From Massariosphaeria phaeospora (taxonomy: Eukaryota > Ascomycota > Dothideomycetes > Pleosporales): a DNA stretch of 64,000 bases. A program made the translations under genes and the position numbers. The notes under the pieces are model-generated. The model did no database searches. It was given only the letters and a program-made list of their open reading frames with translations, and was not told where the DNA came from. Where the stretch lies: contig JAADJZ010000002.1 in assembly GCA_011032825.1 (NCBI GenBank), positions 1,922,001 to 1,986,000 on the forward strand. The letters run 5' to 3'. Of this stretch, positions 53,860-63,106 are shown piece by piece (the stretch's first letter is position 1; every line of letters begins with the position of its first letter).

Positions 53860-55580
53860 CTACACCCGCCAGAGGGCATCCGCCATTTTCGCAACTTGCC
53901 ACATCTCCCTCACATCGTGGACTCTCACAATGTCCGCGCCACCCTGAATCGCCGCAGCGACCGCGGCCGCAGTACCCCACTTTCTTTCGTTCGCATATTT
54001 AACACCTGTAATCCTTCCAATGAATGCCTTCTTGCTAGGCCCAAGCAGCCATGGGAGTCCCTGGAGGCCGGGAAAATGTCTCAAATCATCCAGCCTGCGA
54101 AGCAACTCCAGATTCTGCGCCTGGTTCTTTGCAAATCCGATTCCGGGGTCGAGGATGATGCGCCAGCGACGGATACCAGCGGCTTCTGCTGCTCGGACGC
54201 GTTCGACAAGTTCCCGGCCGACTGTTTCTACAACGCCGTCCGGATAAGAGGCTAGATGATTCATGGTATTTGGTGTGCCGCGCATATGCATGAGACAAAC
54301 GGTGCATCCTAAATCCGCAACGGTGGAAAGCATATCCTCGGCCATGGTGCCCGCGCTAACGTCGTTGACTATATCCGCCCCAGCTTCAATAGCTTCGCGT
54401 GCAACGTCAGCACGATATGTGTCAATGCTGATAGCAACCTGCTTTGCCTCTGGAAGTGAGCGAATGAGTTTGATAGCGGGTAGCACACGAGCGAGCTCTT
54501 CTGTCGAGGACACCGGTACCGCTTCCGGTCGTGTGGACTGTCCGCCAATATCGAGGATCGTTGCTCCAGCTCGGATATGAGACTTGATAGTTTTTTTAAA
54601 TTTAGGGTCGTCGACTTCGTGGTTTTCGCCGCCGTCGGAGAAGGAGTCCGGGGTTAGATTCAGTATTGACATGATCCGGGTATCACGGGTTGAGCGAAGT
54701 ACTGTAATAGCTGGTATGTCTGGCGCCAAAGGAGTCATCGGGGAAATGGAGTCTTCCAGACGAGGAAGGTTTGTCAGATGATAATGGAAGGAGCCTCCTT
54801 GGAATGACACGTGAGGAGGCAGACTCCTTTCTGGTATCATCCTGTTAGTCGTTAGTGCTGCGCTTTGAGTCGTGCGAGCATGCTTACTCGCAGAGTGGCC
54901 TTAAAACGAACTCCCTCTCGAGCATAAGTGGATGAGGGATGTTTAACCTCTCGGTTGAAACAACTTGGTCGTCATATAGTAGGATATCGAGATCGATATT
55001 CCGCGGACCCTTGTCCACCACTTTTACGCGGCCCATGCTGTTCTCTATCGCTTGCAAGGCATCGAGAAGCTCGCTAGGAGACAGGGACGTTTCTACCTTG
55101 GTCTGATTAGCGCTCTGGTCTTTCACATGTGAGCCGACTTACTTCGCAGACACCGTTCACGAACTTGTCCTGATCGACAACATACATAGCCTTCGTTTCC
55201 CAAAGACTACTCGTTCGCAAAACTTTGATTTTCCCGCTTTTATCCAGCTCCTTGCAGGCATTTTCGATCATGGTGAGCCTGTCTCCTAGATTGCTTCCCA
55301 ACGCAATGAACGCATGATGGCTCATCGGTGCTATCGTTGATGCTTGATGAAGCATGCGGTTGGATTGCGCCCATAGAGAGCCAGACAATTTGCTAGAGCA
55401 GGATTGTTTGGGGTTGTTTCGGGAACACGTCTTCTGAAGGGGACTTTGTCCTCGAGTCGAGACCACCTTTGTCGCCGTGGAGAAGTCTTTCACCGATGAA
55501 TGTCGACTGCCAGCCGCAGCGACACGGCCTGCTCTCTGCGTACAGCACAAGCGACAGAGGGTCCGGACTGGAGTAGCCAT
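53860..55580 (-). CDS. HPPK-DHPS, bifunctional folate-synthesis enzyme
   Basis: Exons 55580-55143, 55096-54888 and 54841-53860 give about 542 residues. The HPPK part (pyrophosphorylates hydroxymethyl-dihydropterin) shows HHAFIALGSNLGDRLTMI and KGPRNIDLDILLYDD. The DHPS part (adds p-aminobenzoate, the sulfonamide target) shows RIMSILNLTPDSFSDGG, DIGGQSTRPEA, LMHMRGTPNTM, RIILDPGIGFAK and GPSKKAFIG. Before HPPK there are about 85 Arg/Ser/Thr-rich residues with no acidic patch, a plausible mitochondrial targeting region. No DHNA aldolase (FolB) domain is present, though many fungal FOL1 proteins have one. The acceptor of exon 2 could be 6 nt further upstream, adding two residues. An alternative start at the later ATG in APMSHHAF would remove the targeting region. 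Confidence 0.93.
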
Positions 55581-55958
55581 CGAATTTGCAGGCACGCTCT
55601 TTTGCCCGGTCAAGAACAAGACCGTGGTGTTCGGATCGGAGGCAGGAGGATCGCGTCGGACCTGCCAAGCGCCGGCTGCCGACTGCAGGCGAGTTCCCCG
55701 GATGGCGTCACGCTCGTGTCGGCGGCGGTGCAGGTGCAGGTGCAGGTGCAGGTGCAGGTGCTGGGCCTCGGCTCGCGGCAAAGTCTGGGGCATGGGGTGG
55801 TCAGCGCCGAACACTGCGCTCTGCTCACATGTGCCCTTAAAGAAGCGCATCGTCCGCAGTGCTTTGATCTCTGCCTCATCTGCTTCTGTCTCCGCCTCAT
55901 TCCTCTGCAACAGCCACCCACCAAGCCCACCTCGCGAACCACACGCACCCGATCCATC
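55581..55958. promoter_or_regulatory. Divergent promoter of HPPK-DHPS and nitronate monooxygenase
   Basis: 378 bp between two starts facing away. It carries a hexanucleotide array and is otherwise GC-rich with no gene. Confidence 0.55.
55728..55761. repeat. Hexanucleotide tandem repeat, unit GGTGCA
   Basis: Five and a half perfect units in the shared promoter, 148 bp from the HPPK-DHPS start. CAGGTG contains an E-box. The array is open in several frames, which explains false His/Leu-rich and Val/Gln-rich readings here. Confidence 0.85.
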
Positions 55959-57185
55959 ATGGCATCCCCTCGTACGCCGCCCCGTCCACCACCTTGCCCC
56001 TTCACCTTCACATGCAGCTCCCCCAGCTAACCCCCGCGCGCAGAGCAAATCCGCACCAAGTTGACGGACCTGCTGAAGATCCAGCACCCGGTCCTGCTCG
56101 CCGGCATGAACGTCGCCGCCGGCCCGAAGCTCGCCGCGGCCGTGACCAATGCCGGCGGCCTGGGTGTGCTGGGCGGCATCGGCTACACGCCCGACATGCT
56201 GCGCGAGCAGATTGCCGAGCTGAAGTCGTTCCTGAACGACCAGAATGCGCCGTTTGGCGTCGATCTGCTGCTGCCGCAGGTGGGTGGCAGCGCGCGGAAG
56301 ACCAAGTAAGCCCTGCCCGCAGCTCTACCATGCCACGTACCAGGAGTGTCAAAGAGAACAAGGCCTGACATGCACACCCGCAGCTACGACTACACCAAGG
56401 GCAAACTCCCCGAACTCGTCGACATCATCATCGCCTCGGGCGCGCGCCTCTTCGTGTGCGCCGTCGGCGTGCCGCCCCGCGCCGTCGTCGACAAGCTGCA
56501 CTCGGCCGGCATCCTGTACATGAACATGATCGGCCACCCCAAGCACGTCAAGAAATGCATTGACGCCGGCGTCGACATCATCTGCGCGCAGGGCGGCGAA
56601 GGCGGCGGCCACACGGGCGACGTGCCCACATCCATCATGATCCCGACCGTCGTGCAGATGGTCGCGGGCGTCAAGTCGCCGCTGACGGGCGACGACGTGC
56701 AGGTCGTGGCTGCGGGTGGCCTGTTCAACGGGCAGTCGCTGGCCGCGATGCTGGCCATGGGCGCCACGGGTGTGTGGGTAGGCACGCGCTTCATCCTGGC
56801 CGAGGAGGCAGGCGCGCCCAAGGCGCACCAGGAAGCCGTGCGGACCTCTGGCTTCGACGACAATGTGCGCACCATCATCTTCACCGGACGGCCGCTGCGC
56901 GTGCGCACCAACAACTACATCAAGAACTGGGAGGAGAACCGGCAGAACGAGATCAAGGAGCTGACGTCCAAGGGCATAATCCCCGTCGAGCACGATCTGG
57001 AGAAGTTGGGCGACGATCTCGATGACGACACGATGGATGATGCCCGGCCGTTCTTGATGGGCAAGGTGGCTGCTGTTGTCAATCAGAAGAAGACGGCGCG
57101 AGAGATTGTGGACGAGTTTGTCGGCGACGCGGTGAAGTGGTTGCAGACGGGCAACTCCTATATTGTGTCCAAGGCCAAGTTGTAG
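55959..57185 (+). CDS. Nitronate monooxygenase, FMN-dependent
   Basis: Exons 55959-55971, 56044-56305 and 56384-57185 give 358 residues. The first exon is only 13 nt (ATG plus three codons plus one base). Oxidises alkyl nitronates such as propionate 3-nitronate to aldehydes or acids using FMN and oxygen, a detoxification step. Motifs: QHPVLLAGMNVAAGPKLAAA at the start of the TIM barrel, AGGLGVLGGIGYTP, ICAQGGEGGGHTGDVPTSIM (phosphate/FMN loop), VVAAGGLFNGQSLAAML, GATGVWVGTRFI. The C-terminal extension after about residue 270 (TNNYIKNWEENR) is normal for fungal members. Length fits the class I family. Confidence 0.94.
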
Positions 57186-57425
57186 GTTAGGGGATGAACA
57201 TGACTGTAAGCGTTCCTTTTGATCTCGAGGAAGTTCTTGTCCATAGTTAAACCAAATCCCGACCATTCCAGAACGATTGTCCCAATCATTATCATGACTT
57301 TTGACCAGCACCTTGTACCTAATATCCTAACTATAAATGACATTCCAAGACCTGGCACACGCAACTATAAGCCGCAACACTGGCCGACAGCCTACAAGGA
57401 CTAACCGCGCCAACCACCAATCAAT

Positions 57426-58833
57426 CTAATAGACTCCGTACAACCCATCGAACGAGTCAGTTTCATCGTCTCCAAGTTCATCCATATCATAATCGTAATC
57501 TGAGTCCGGACCACCAAGCCACCGTCCGTAAGTTTCATCCTCATCATAATCGGAGAGCGAGTCATCGTCGGACCCGCCAGGTCTTGAGTAGTGCTCCGGG
57601 TCGCCGTATGTGGGCTGCGGCCGGTAGTTGGGCTGGTCCTCACGCCGATAGACGCGATGTCGTTCTTGCATGGGGCTCTAGCACACAAATGTCAGTCAGT
57701 GTACGAATCCATGAAGCGGCGCGCTTGGTCCTACCCCGTCTAGAAACGCAGTCATTTCCTTCTTCCAATCTTCGGCTGACAACGCGAACGTGTCCTTGAG
57801 ATTCTTCTCCACCGCGGACTTGCATTCGTCTCTGAACATGACGCGCACTGTAGCAGCGCCTTCCCGTTCAAACTCCTCGCATACCGGCCTCAGCATGTCG
57901 ACCAGCTGCCGCAGGACCTCGAGCCGGAAGTAGCGCTGGGTGATGTTGACGTGCAGCGAGAAGCCCTTCTTATTCGGGATTCCGCGGGGCGCCTCGAAGC
58001 CAGCCTGCACATACGGCTCCAGCAAGAACCGCGGCCCGAAGTTGGCGTACTCGTCGAGGCCGCAGGAGACGGTCATACTGCGGTAAATGGCAGCGGGCTT
58101 GAAGCCTACATGGAACACGTCGTCTTCAAGTGCATGCTTGACGTTGCAGACTTTCTGCACGCTGAACGGGTTGCGGGGCTGCGATAGTGCGGCCTTGTAG
58201 AAGGACTCGACCACTTCCAGGGCCACCTGCGGTCCGATGTACGCCGGATCGACCACATGCGGGACTTGCACATTCTTTAGGCAGTCGCAGTTCGGGCCGG
58301 GGCAGGACCGCTCGGTCAGACTGGTGCCCAGGGCCTTGTAGACCTTGGATATTGCAGCCCGGTCCCATAGCTGCCCGTATATCACATCGCGAAGCTCGCG
58401 TGGCAACCGGCTCTGCAGGGCAGTGGCGAATTGAAGGGTCCATGCTTTCGAGTAGGCGACGCTGGCGGCTTCGAGGGGGCTGGCGGCTGTTAGTTAGTAT
58501 TGGCCTGAGGTTGGGTTGGGGCCACTGATGAGGTGCTTACCCTTTCTCTAAACCTAAGGCCTTGTGCAAGTACCTGGCCCGCTTCCCCTGTAACTTATCA
58601 ATCTTCTCCTCTATCTGCCCGACCCTAGCGGTGGAAAACAATCAGTAACGAGGTTCTGAGCGCGGCCGGTTCGGTCACGAACTTTCTGTGGATTCTCCTG
58701 CCCACTCCCTTGATGCTGTGTGGGTTAGTGGAAAGTGGGCGTCGACGAGCTGGGTAGGTAAAACGCATTCGCAGAGGCGTTGGTACGATTTCTGGATGTC
58801 TCCGTTCATGCTCGGGGACCGGTGTCTCTTCAT
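57426..58833 (-). CDS. Hypothetical protein, F-box-like segment, acidic tail
   Basis: Four exons (58833-58679, 58624-58541, 58479-57735, 57677-57426; introns of 54, 61 and 57 nt) give 411 residues. The first exon is short and polar. Exon 2 is a basic helix (GQIEEKIDKLQGKRARYLH). Exon 3 opens with LEAASVAYSKAWTLQF and SRLPRELRDVIYGQLWDR, a Leu-Pro-Arg-Glu-Leu-Arg pattern as in fungal F-box-like proteins, then a helical/strand region (FSLHVNITQRYFRLEVLRQL). The last exon is a Tyr/Asp/Glu-rich tail (SLSDYDEDETYGRWLGGPDS). I recognise no functional family. Joins were set by frame and splice signals; the exon 3 acceptor could be 7 nt further upstream but would break the frame. Confidence 0.7.
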
Positions 58834-59238
58834 TGTGGCGGATGGTTGCGGTGGGATGGGATGGATGAGGGATTGCGGGATGTGGGGTGCGGGATGCGGG
58901 GGGGATGCGGGATGCGCGGCAACCAGTACCTAGTTTTCAGTGAAGTATCTAAGGCCCAGGCACTACGCCTCTCTGTTTCATGATTCATCACATGAACACC
59001 CGCGAACTAAAGACACTAGCGAGACCCCTGGTCCTGGCATGCCTTGTACCACCTAGTATGTACCTCAGAATCTGGTCTATACCGTCTTTCGATTACCAGC
59101 ACACAGTCTGTGGGAAACGGCGTATGGTCTGTGTTTCCGTGTTAGGAGAGTAAGATTTAATTAACCTGAACTGACAAATATCCAGCCTCCGCGCTAGTAG
59201 TAGTTGAAAAACGATATAGATTAGATTCTACGGTCCAC
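58834..59238. other. Intergenic region, 405 bp
   Basis: Promoter of the upstream gene and 3' side of the next one. It contains a GGGATGCGGG-type repeated stretch near 58880-58920. No gene. Confidence 0.5.
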
Positions 59239-60616
59239 TCATGAGCCCTCGTTCACACTTCCCAGCCTCTCGAAACTCCCCAACAACCCATCTATGATCT
59301 TGAACATCTCCTCGGCCAGCTTCGTCCCCGACTCCCGAAAGCTCTCCTCACACAGCCGGCCAAAGCGATCTGGGTGCCACCGTATGCGCTCCTGCCGCAA
59401 CCACTCATAGCTATACTGGCCCGAGGCGCGAAGCAGCAATTCCACGTCATGCTTGCATGCCCGCAGCCCTTCCGAATCTGACTTGGTGGAATGGCATACC
59501 GGTAGACTGCATGTGGTGACTGCGGGAGGCAGGTATGGAAACTGGGACAAGAGCTTCCCTGTCACGCTTCCAGTTCGGGTAGTTGGGACTGAGGGACTGG
59601 GACTGGACGAAGATGACTGGCTTCGCACCTGAAGTTTCTTGGGTGCTCGTGGTCTTGAGCCTCCTCCGTTGGCGGCTAGCGCTGAGGCAAAAAGACTTGC
59701 TGTCTCGCTGGCCCATTGCTTGTATTCTAAGTGTATGACAAGACTGGGTGCAGTCACAGGCGTTTTCGAAATACCGTTGCTGTGTTGGTTATTGTCCGGA
59801 CTTGGTCTAGGCTTTGGTTTCGACTTCGGCTTCAGTCGCGCGAAGAAGTTGTGAGCGAAAGATTCAAGCGCTTCTTCGTTGGTGTCGTCGATTGAACCCG
59901 CCCAGGTCCCGTCCAAGCGGATTGCTATGAACTGATCGGGCGTCGTAGCATCTAGGGATACGTACTGCGTCGGCATCAATATTCATTGGATTGTCATTCT
60001 TTGTCTGTGTGTAGGGAGACTGTACCGCTAGGTCACTCCAGTGGAACTCTGCCTCGGCCTTCCACTCTTCAACCGTCTCCTTGAATATTGGCCATGCCTC
60101 CCCCGTCTGTGTCCTAGATCCAAGACGGTAGACCACATCTCCATATTCGCTCATGGCAAAGAATGCCTCTTGTGGTCCCCACGTCACTATCCGTGGTGGC
60201 CCGCTCTTCCATCCAGATGGCGTTAACCATGACTGCAAAGAATCTTCTAGCTTAGAAGGGAGGCCACCCCAGCGTACAAACGTGGGATCCCAAGCAACGA
60301 AGGAATCGCAGCGGTAATCTACGGGGATACTGAGAGGCGCCAATGGACCAAGACAAACACGCAGGTGTCGCGAGGGGGTAGTTTTCGAAAGAATGTTTCG
60401 CAGCCGTGTGGGTATACTAATGCCCCATGCTCCGCCGGAGTCGTCAATACTAGGAAAAACCGGTGGTTGGGGACGCAAGTACCGAATTTATCTTTCATTG
60501 ACGGATCTCTGTAGCTCAGAACCCAGGACTCTTTTAGAGGACCGAAAGCTGCCCAGGAAACTTCCGCTACGCTTCCGCCGTGAACAAGTTCCTGGAAAGC
60601 TAGTGGAGCATTCTGA
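59239..60616 (-). CDS. Hypothetical protein, paralogue of the gene at 61.1 kb, with a C-terminal J-like segment; 5' end not resolved
   Basis: Internal and 3' exons: 60616-60483, 60429-60026 and 59964-59239, the last to the stop. The first exon is not located; it must lie above 60616. Shared features with the + strand gene at 61110-62128 are VSWAAFGPLKESWVLSYRD, then RLRNILSK, LPSKLEDSL and RIVTWGPQEAFFAMS. The last exon is specific: QYVSLDATTPDQFIAIRLDG, a low-complexity Lys/Pro/Ser stretch, and near the end YEWLRQERIRWHPDRFG, which resembles the H-P-D turn of J-like domains found in fungal proteins related to NF-kappa-B-inhibitor-like proteins. The 53-nt intron at 60430-60482 is tentative (acceptor CGGAG). 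Function unknown. Confidence 0.6.
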
Positions 60617-61109
60617 CTGTGATTGAATTAGTCCTGGCCAAATGCTGATATGTCGCTACTATTACTATTTGAACCCTTCAAAGCTTTTCGAGACAAAGCT
60701 GTCATCGGAACCAAAAGAGAAAAACGAAGAAGTAGTGCTCATGCTGTTCGACTTTCTCTGGAGTGCCAGAATATATCAACGGACAATGACGTCATGCGAG
60801 GTCGGGGTACGCCCTCTAGGTGATGGACGGGAGTGTTCATATGCTCAATAAAATGCAATGGACATCATCCTGAGCTTTTGCTGTGTCGAGAGTACGAGAG
60901 AGCGACATGATTGTGTTCGTTGTGCGCCAAACGTCAATGCATGCAGTTGGAAACGCCTTTCTGATTCCCTGCTTGAACCCGGCACTGATCTGCTTGGCGT
61001 GGGAGTCGATGTGGCGCGGCCGGGAACAACCACATCGTTTCTCCCTTTGCCAATTCGTCACCGCTTGTATACCGAACCGTCGAGCGAAAAGCGTTGAGCG
61101 GAATTTGCG
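60617..61109. other. Shared upstream region of two divergent paralogues, 493 bp
   Basis: Contains the unlocated first exon of the - strand gene (an in-frame ATG on the - strand near 60706 is a candidate, but no donor fits) and the promoter of both. No other gene. Confidence 0.45.
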
Positions 61110-62128
61110 ATGTGTGATAGCACGTTCACCTTCGGGCAACGGGGTAGCCACTACTTCCAATGCCCTTCACGGCGGGACCAGTAAGACCACCAGATAATGC
61201 TGCTCCCTATCGTGAAACTAATGAAAGCATAGTATGCGTTCGCCCAAGAAGTTGGGCAAGCTGCTCACTTCGAACCAAATCTTGCAGGTTCACCATGTAA
61301 CACTTGGGTTTGAAAACAGCTACCTCCTCACCTGGCGAGACAAGGACGGCGGAGATCATATAGGTGATTGGATGTCTGGAGTCAAAAAGACGTCTTTCTG
61401 ACTATCGTGTAGATTCCCAGGGTCTTCCACCAGAACTCGCCAACTTTCTCTATGCTGAAGATCGACAGCATGTCCTGTTACGTAAAATTCCCCAACTTCG
61501 CCTGACTCTAGGCCCGTACAACAGGTCATTCTTTGTGCACGACTCTTCTGCCTATCTCTGGATGAACCTGCCATCTGGCCTGCTCTCTGCTATCCAATCT
61601 CGCGTTAAGGAAGGCAACTGGCTCGATAGGCCACGCATCGTTGCCCTAGGCGCCGACGATAACTTCCTCCTTGTCACGGAAAATCACAGTGCGGTATGGG
61701 ATCTCTCAAACTACCGAACCATCTCGTCTATGCTCGAATTTTCCCGGACACAAGACCGAGGAATCCAAGAGGTGCATCACATAGTTTTGCACGCTCATCG
61801 CTATCAATGCTTTATTGCGCAGTCTCGAAACGGAACATTGATCTTCGAGAATCTTCCACAGCACGAAGTAGCAGGCATGCAGGCCATGAGAGAAGCGATA
61901 CTGAAAGACACGGAAGATGCGGAGAGGACGACTAGGTTGGTGAGGAGGACAAGCGAGTTTCAGACGAGGCCAAGGGAGGCTCAGAGGAGGCCGAGTCTGC
62001 AGCACCGGGTAACATCGACGAGGGACTCTGTCGATCGGAAGCAGGACCTGAGGGCACAGACGAGGGGCTTGAAGCTGAGCTTGAGCTTGAGCGTGTCTGT
62101 TGCGGGTCTGGGGAAGTTGCTTGGGTGA
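61110..62128 (+). CDS. Hypothetical protein, paralogue of the gene at 59.2-60.6 kb
   Basis: Exons 61110-61180, 61233-61363 and 61413-62128 (introns of 52 and 49 nt) give 305 residues. It opens with TFTFGQRGSHYFQC, then RSPKKLGKLLTSNQILQVHH, VTLGFENSYLLTWRD, LPPELANFLYAED, LGPYNRSFFVHDSSAYLWMN, PSGLLSAIQSRV and RIVALGADDNFLLVTENHSA. The repeating pattern (a strand ending in x-G-x-x-x-S/F, then a W or Y, then L-P-x-x-L) suggests repeated short beta units like a propeller, but this is inference. The C-terminus is Arg/Ser-rich. All joins keep phase. It has no J-like tail, unlike its partner. Function unknown. Confidence 0.65.
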
Positions 62129-62435
62129 GCGGCCAAGATCATGCTATACATTTCCTCGGGCAGAAGGGGTCATGTATATACACGCCAACGTGTTTGTACT
62201 CCATGTTATCAGTTTTGGCCCGAGCTATGCACTGCGTCTCGACCGGCTCGCGGATGTACTATGGCAAAAGCTGGCGTCGGCATAACTAGCTACAGTCAGC
62301 TTGCAGAGTCTAAGTCGAGGAGATGAGTAAGCGGACCTACAGGCTCGAGCAGCGAGTGAATTCTCTCGTGAGCCTTGCGGTTGCAACCGGGCCCTGGTCC
62401 ATCTCGCCGCGCGTGTCTGCTTGCACACCCCCCCG
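62129..62435. other. Convergent 3' intergenic region, 307 bp
   Basis: Only presumed 3' UTRs of the flanking genes. The frames here are shadows. Confidence 0.5.
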
Positions 62436-62702
62436 TCACCGGTTCCCCTTCTCGACTGTTGTGACCTTGGGCAACGCCTTCTGTAACTCCTCTTTGTCTT
62501 TCTCCGTCGGTACCAATCCAAACTTTTCCTCGGCCTTGTCAGACAGGAACAGTCCAGCGCCCGCGTACGCCATGACGCCCAGGCCGATCAGGATGCGAGT
62601 TTTGGGCATGATGCCCTTGTACCATCTGCGGCGCAAGAGTTAGTACCAGCGGGGCAGCATGGAACGGGGAGAATTGGGGAGTACGTACTGCCAGACTGCC
62701 AT
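62436..62702 (-). CDS. Small single-helix membrane protein
   Basis: Exons 62702-62689 (14 nt) and 62625-62436 (63-nt intron, phase 2) give 67 residues. It begins MAVWQWYKGIMPKTR, then one membrane segment (ILIGLGVMAYAGAGLFLSDK, about residues 16-35), then a charged tail (AEEKFGLVPTEKDKEELQKA). This layout (short basic N-terminus, single helix, charged C-tail) is common among small mitochondrial inner-membrane proteins, but I do not recognise the family and the location is inference. The second exon alone begins with a frame that reads MRRRWYKG, which lacks a proper ATG; splicing from the ATG at 62702 fits the consensus GTACGT. Confidence 0.7.
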
Positions 62703-63106
62703 TGTGGACGAGCTGTGGGCATGGGCGTGGGATGAGCGTGGGATGGGCGCGCGGAGGTGCACAGAGCTCCGCGACAGGAAGTGCGGCCGAGGCGCCAAGC
62801 CAGAACTATGGCTTCATCTATGGCAGGTGGACCCGGGCTGTTCCTCACCTCCACCACCAGACCCCGCCGCGTCCGCCACATCCGCCCTGTCCGCCTTCCT
62901 CTTGCCCGTGAGTTTGCTCCACAGTCACCGGCACCGTCGCACACCACAGGCCACCCGAAGCATGGCCTGCTAGCGACCGAGCGGTCGCCCACACCCGTCG
63001 CGCAGAACCGTCTGCTACGCGCATCCCCGATGCGACCACGGTCGACAGCACGTTCGTCCCGCCCGTGCTGCTGCTGCTGGCACTGCCGATCCGTTGCCTG
63101 CCCGCC
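62703..63106. promoter_or_regulatory. Divergent promoter region, 404 bp
   Basis: Between the starts of the small membrane protein gene and the GH47 gene. Open frames here are GC-driven and unsupported. Confidence 0.5.

Noticed and set aside
55107..56087. Upstream extension of the folate gene to 56087
   Set aside because: The frame is open through the hexamer repeat and over the start of the divergent gene; it begins without an ATG of good context and contains low-complexity His/Leu. The ATG at 55580 fits better.
56349..57311. A 320-codon - strand open frame opposite nitronate monooxygenase
   Set aside because: It is a shadow of a high-GC gene; the + strand has all family motifs.
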